This document shows positions 27,601 to 33,600 of a DNA stretch of 64,000 nt, one piece after another. The DNA comes from Oegoconia quadripuncta (Eukaryota; Arthropoda; Insecta; Lepidoptera; Autostichidae): contig OX438749.1 in NCBI GenBank assembly GCA_949316235.1, positions 18,058,414 through 18,122,413 of the forward strand, read 5' to 3'. The position numbers and the translations under genes are program-made. Numbering within the stretch: the first letter of the stretch is position 1; each line of letters begins with the position of its first letter. A model generated the notes under the pieces. The model had not been told where the DNA came from. It saw nothing but the letters and a program-made list of their open reading frames with translations, and ran no database searches.

Positions 27601-30600
27601 GTTGAATAATGTATAAATGACTGAATATAATTCATGTTAAATATTCCATGACTATGTAATTTTAATCTAATTTCATTTCAATTTGACATTTTTATTTACC
27701 AATTTCAATCGTATTTTACAATTTTAACATTGTTCTTAATAATTGACATGGAATTATAATATTAATTTTCGAAACTAAGCTAATGGGTATCTACTGTAAT
27801 ATATTTGTTTTTTTTTTTTTGCAAAAAATTCCTACCATCTTAGATAAGCCTATGTACCTACCTTAGATAAATAACTAACCATTTTTTTTGTATGCCAAAA
27901 TGGATCACAATCATCAAAATGGAGTAGATCACAGTGTTACTTATACCATAATATTTACTAACATCTTTTATACCTGTGTTTCACATTAATAAATTGAATT
28001 GAATTGAACTTTTGCGTTTTATAATCTGTAGATTTTGCAACATCACCAATAGTTTTACATTATTGATAAACTTTCCTAAAAGATCAATAAAAATTAAATT
28101 TAACAAGGATTTTGTTTTAATTTTTAGCACATTTGGTCAATATTAAAAAGGAGTAGACAAAGTAAAAATAATTGATACTAAATAGCCCTGAAAATTATTG
28201 CGAGAAGAAATCCAATACAATCCCCAATAAAGAAAATGTGAGTTACATATGTTTACGCTCGGACGGTGTTCGGTCTGCCATACGCACATTCGCATCAAGC
28301 GAAATACCTAAACAGCGCGCGCGTCTTTCGCTCGGCGCAGCCTTAAATCCCATCTTAGTGATATTGAACTAAAAGTACACACATGTGACCGACGGCAAGT
28401 TCATCAATGCTCATGCCTTAAAATTAATAAATCTAAAACTGTTAAATATCTTGGTGTCATTCTGGACGATAAATTGAATTGGCTTCCTCATATAGAAGTT
28501 ATTACGGGGCGCACGCGGAAACTAATCTGGACCTTTAAAAAGTTGAGATATGTTGCAGACTATGAACTCTTACGTACAATATACTTTGCTCTAGCACAAT
28601 CGGTTATCGGATATTGTATTGGGGTATGGGGAGGAGCGTGTAAGACGTTTATGATAAAGCTCGAAAGAGCCCAAAGATCTTTGTTAAAAACAATGACTTT
28701 CAAACCATATAGGTTTTCAACGAAGTTATTATATGAACACTGTAAATTGCTCACTGTCAGACAATTATTCGTGTATAATTTGATTATTAAACGGCATGCT
28801 CACACTCCTTATGACTCTAAGCTTTACCATAATAAACGTAAAATACCAAACGTACTCGTTCATGTTCCGGTACGTACTGCTTTTGCAAGACGTCAGCGTG
28901 CTTATCTTTCGGTTTTCCTTTATAACAAAAGCAACAAAATTTTAAACTTTTACCCACTATCACTGTTTGATTGTAAATCAAGAGTAAGAGATTGGCTTGT
29001 ATCATTAACCTATCAAGAAACAGAGAAGCTGTTTAGTTAACGGGTTGTAAGCTAAACTAAATTATGTAATGTGTATTATTATATTTATCATGAAATAAAT
29101 ATATATTTATTATAACAAAATATTTATTTAATTTTATATTATATTATTGTATTTATTATACAACTTTTTATGTATTCATTTATTAATATATATTATATGC
29201 ATACTTACTATATACTATATATATCTATACTGTATTTACTATTACTATATAATATACCCATTTGTTACTCATTATAAAATAAAAACTAAAAATGATAAAC
29301 AATCTTTAAACAAAATAAAATTGAAAACTTTGTGATTTAGATAATAGGCTTTCTTGGCATCTTTGTTTTAAGTTTAAATTGGGAGAAGCCACTGACTCCT
29401 GAGATACAGGTTTATTTAACCTAGTTTAGGTGTCAGAGTCTTCATAGGAGCTTGTAACATTTAATATGTCAATAAAGAGATTATTATTATTATTATTATT
29501 ATTATAAATAGTTCCATCAAAAAACAACGAATTATTTAGATGTCTTTGTGAAAAGGGACGGATTTTTTACCGGACTGCCCAAAGAAGGAGGGTAATGTTT
29601 TTCGAGCGTATGTATGTAGATTTCAATGTTAGCTCCTGTAGATTAAACGGCTAGACTAATTTCGAAAGTGTATGGTGTCGTTAGATTCGTCTTGATCCGT
29701 GGAGTGTCATAGGATACATTTTAGTGTTAAAAATTCCAACATGGCGCCCGCGAAATCCCAAGTAATATTATAAATGCGGAAGTTTGTGTGTGTGTATGTA
29801 TGTTTGTTACCTCTTCACACTTATACGGCTGGACGGATTTGGATGAATTTTGGTGGATTGGGACCTGGATTAAGATATAGGCAAATTTTTATGCTGAACC
29901 GATTTTGATAAAATCTTCCACGAAGTCGCGGGCGGAAAGCTGGTACAAAATATGCTGTCGGGTTTTTTGGTTTTTAACCTCATATTGTTGCCTACAACAA
30001 AACAACCATACTTACCACCGTACACATGTTACAAAAGCTGTAATAACCCCGCCGTTTGTCCCCAGGTGCTGCGCCTAGCGGCAGTGGACTCGCGTCGCGT
30101 CCTGAGCTCTGGTCTGGACCAGGTGACCGCGCTTTGGCGGGTCGACGACGGCGAACTCATCGCTCATCTCAAGTGAGTATCGTATGTGTTAACGTTGCAA
30201 AACCTTAGATTTAATTCTAGCTAGTTTTGCAAGGTGTTTTTGTATTAATATTGTCACGTGATTTCAATTGAGCTCGTAACGTCATCATAGAGGGCGTGGC
30301 TTACCCGTTATTATGACTGAATCGCTTGTCGGGTTCACACAAGTTGAGATACGGTTGCGACAGACAGCGATCATTAAAAGTAAATACGCTGAAAATATCT
30401 GCAAAACGAGGAAGTATTGTCTTTTTAACGGACTTCATAAAAAGGAGGATGTTGCAATTTGACTTTTTTTTTGTACGTTTGTTACGCGTTGTCTTCGTCA
30501 ATTGTTAACCGATTTTGATAATTATTTTTTTGTTTGAAAGGGTATACTGTTAGGGTTAATAACTGATGATGTAGGTAGTCCGGAGTTAAACAATGGAACC

Positions 30601-33600
30601 TTAGTGATGTCGGTTGGTTTACCCATTTTTGTCGGTTCAATTACTCCTGTAAAAGTGTTTGTAGTCAGATTCTTAAATGCCAATGAAAAATGACATTTTA
30701 ACCCGATTTTTCGTTCAGTAAAAATTATCTACGATTGAGAGGAGACTGTGCCAAACAGTGGGTAATTTTCGCCCTTAGGAAGACTCGCCCCTCATGACAC
30801 GATCTTGGTGATACAGGTCCATTGTGATCTGCAATAGCCACGTATGTGACGTCATAGATTAACTCCTATAAGGATCACAATAGATCGATAACCGCGACCG
30901 ATAATTTGACGACCAATTAGTGTAGTGGATAGTGACCCTGTCAGCGAAAACCAATGGTTGCGGGTTCGAATCCCGTGAGGGGTAATGTTTGTGTGATGTG
31001 ATGATTATAGACATGTGTTCCCGAGTTATGGATGTTTTTCATTTATATACTACTCTGTGTAAAAAGTATCGGGAATATGTCAATAAAAAGACCCGCGTAA
31101 AAGAGGTCGTTCTAATTTTTTTACTGCATGTTGGTAGCACTGTACTGATTTAGCGCGCAAAATTTGAGCGGGATCTGTCATTTAATTTGTTTTAAACTAC
31201 ACTTTTTGTTGGTCATAGTTTTGAGTCCTCGGCGATTTTTACAATGGAAAATATTGTTGAACAAAGAGTGTGCCTTAAATTTTGTGTTTCAAATGATATT
31301 TCATGTGGTGAATCACTAAAAATGTTGCGAAATACCTACGGCGAATCGTGTATATCGAAAACAAGGGCTTATGAATGGTATAAGGCTTTTAAAGAAGGCC
31401 GAGAAGTAGTAGTAGACTTGCCTCGTTCTGGTAGACCTTCAACCGCTACGACCAAAGAAAACATCGACAGAATCAAGAAGCTAGTGCTCGAAAATCGACG
31501 TATGAGTCTGAGAGAGTTGGCTAGTGAGGTGAACATATCTTTTAAGTCCGTCCACAACATTCTCATTGACATTTTAGGCATGAAACGCGTCGCCGCTCGA
31601 CTAGTTCCAAAAGAGCTCAATTTTGTTCAAAAAGCGCAGCGAAAGCATGTCGCTGAAGACATGGTTTCCCGAGCTTCTACGGATCCGACCTTTATGAAAC
31701 GTATAATAACTGGCGACGAGACATGGGTTTATGAGTACGACATGCAAACAAGCCAACAGTCTTCAGAATGGCGTCTCGAAAACGAGCCGAAACCCAAAAA
31801 ACCGCGGCAAAGTCGCTCCAAAATCAAGGTGATGCTGACAGTTTTTTTTGACTACCGTGGTGTGGTTCACTCCGAATTCCTTCCAGAGGAAGAAACAGTG
31901 AATAAAGAATATTATTTAGGCGTCATGAAGCGTTTGCGTGAGAGTATCCGCCGAAAACGTCCAGATTTGTGGCAACACAACTCATGGATGCTGCACCATG
32001 ATAATGCACCATCACACACAGCCATTATAGTGAAAGAGTTTTTAGCGAAAAATTCAACAAAAGTTCTCGACCAAGCACCGTATTCACCTGATATGGCTCC
32101 GTCTGACTTTTTTTTATTTCCCAAGTTAAAATTACCACTTCGAGGAAAACGTTTTGAGTCGATAGAAGCCATAAAAGAAAATTCGCTGAATGAGCTAAAG
32201 GCCATACCGCAAATAGCCTATGAAAAATGTATGGAAGACTGGGTGAAGCGGTGGAGATGTTGTATTGCAAGCGATGGGGCCTACTTTGAAGGCGATAAAA
32301 TAAATTTAGATGAATAATTTGTATTTTTTGTTTTATTGACAAATTCCCGATACTTAGTACACTGAATGTATGTATTTATTTACAAAAAAATGTATTTGTG
32401 TAGTTTACCAACCATATTATGGTATCCATAATAAAGGGTGTCTCAGAATGTTTTTCGTTTTTAGATGTTAAATACAAAACAACAATATCAATTAAAACTC
32501 GTTTTATTTGTTGTTAAATTAAAGAGCAGTTCTTGAAGTTTATTTATGAAAAACAACCGTTTGTAAATGCGCACCATTCACTTGTTCACACTCATTTAGC
32601 CTGGAGCCAAAATTTTCAATCACTCGCTGGAGCGTCGCTCTTGGAATAGAGTTGATTTCTTCAGTGATTCTTTGCTTCAAAACATTCAGGTTGGGTGGCA
32701 ATGGATTGTAAACTTTACTTTTTAGGTAGCCCCATAGGAAAAAATCAGCAGGCGTTAAATCAGGGCTCCTCGGTGGCCAGTTGATGTCTCCTCGGCGACT
32801 TATCACTCTTCCAGGGAATAAATCGTGAAGAGCAGCTAATGAGTCATTTGTAACATGAGAAGTGGCTCCATCTTGCTGGAAAAAGGTGTTGCGGTTGTAG
32901 CTATACTGGTTTTGCATTTCTGTAGCCAAAAAAGTCCGGATCATATGGCAATATCGATCAGAATTAACGGTCTGAGTTCGACCTCGGCCATCCTCAAAAA
33001 AATAAGGACCGATAATTCCTTGACTTGATATGGCAGCCCAAACAACCACTTTTGGTGAGTGCAAGGGCTTCTGATGCAGTTCTAGTGGATTCTCAGAAGC
33101 CCAGTATCTGCAATTTTGTTTATTCACATGACCGTTGATGTGAAAATTCGATTCGTCGGAGAACCAGATGTTATTGAAACTCCTAAAACGGTTTTTCATT
33201 GTCCTGCAGAATTCGACTCGTTTATCGGGATCATCAGCTTTCATTTCTTGAACAATAACAATTTTATAGGGGTGAAAATGTAAGTCTTTCGAAATAATGC
33301 GATGAACCGTAGATTTGTTCAAATTAAGAGAAGCTGCGCGCAATCTCAACGACTGTCGTGGGTCGTCCATAACAGACTGGCAAACGCGGTCGACGTTCAT
33401 GTTCGTTCTTGATGTCCTTTTGCGCCCAGAAGATTTGTCCGGCATTGTATTCCCAGTCTCTTCAAATTTGCACACCCAATGCTTAATTAAATTGGCACTT
33501 GGCACATGTTTTAAGCTTGTTAAATTAAAATGTGTCCTGTAGAGACGACGAACAACAGTGTAGGAATCGTTGTTTTTATAAAACGCTCGCACGCAAAACG

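Larger units (their letters stand above)
23578..28008 (+). mobile_element. LINE-B: 5'-truncated CR1/Jockey-group LINE, split by a Helitron
   Basis: The left part, 23578-23681, has the RT block YGVPQG and, after one extra base, [12 protein letters not shown]. The right part from 26669 continues [13 protein letters not shown] and the full region after RT to a stop at 27483-27485. A 3' UTR and a (AATTG)n tail end near 28008. With the Helitron 23682-26668 removed, AAA and TGA join and the frame reads I-Y-I-N-D-I-P without a gap. It inserted into the coding exon of the TTAA element; target duplications were not resolved. Confidence 0.82.
21942..28342 (+). mobile_element. TTAA-flanked cut-and-paste DNA transposon (Kolobok- or piggyBac-like), 6.4 kb with later insertions
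   Basis: Flanked by TTAA at 21938-21941 and 28343-28346. Termini are inverted: GCCTGCGCCGAGGGAAA on the left and, on the complement of the right end, GGCTGCGCCGAGCGAAA. It interrupts LINE-A ORF2 without loss of a base. It has its own promoter-like region and a two-exon start of a gene (22995-23577), then is broken by LINE-B. TTAA duplication is a hallmark of piggyBac and Kolobok superfamilies; the protein fragment favours Kolobok/Mutator-like transposase. The insertion has lost, or never had, most of a transposase. Confidence 0.8.
17966..29508 (+). mobile_element. LINE-A: CR1/Jockey-group non-LTR retrotransposon, split by a 6.4-kb insertion
   Basis: A 5' UTR from about 17966 (boundary uncertain), ORF1 18420-19328, ORF2 19732 onward, and a 3' tail of (TTA)n at about 29480-29508. 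ORF2 is broken at a TTAA (21938-21941) by the element 21942-28342. It resumes at 28343 in the same frame and with continuous reverse-transcriptase C-terminal sequence to the stop at 29038-29040. Removing the insertion and one TTAA rebuilds a normal LINE. ORF2 also has two single-base frameshifts, so this copy is inactive. Confidence 0.85.
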
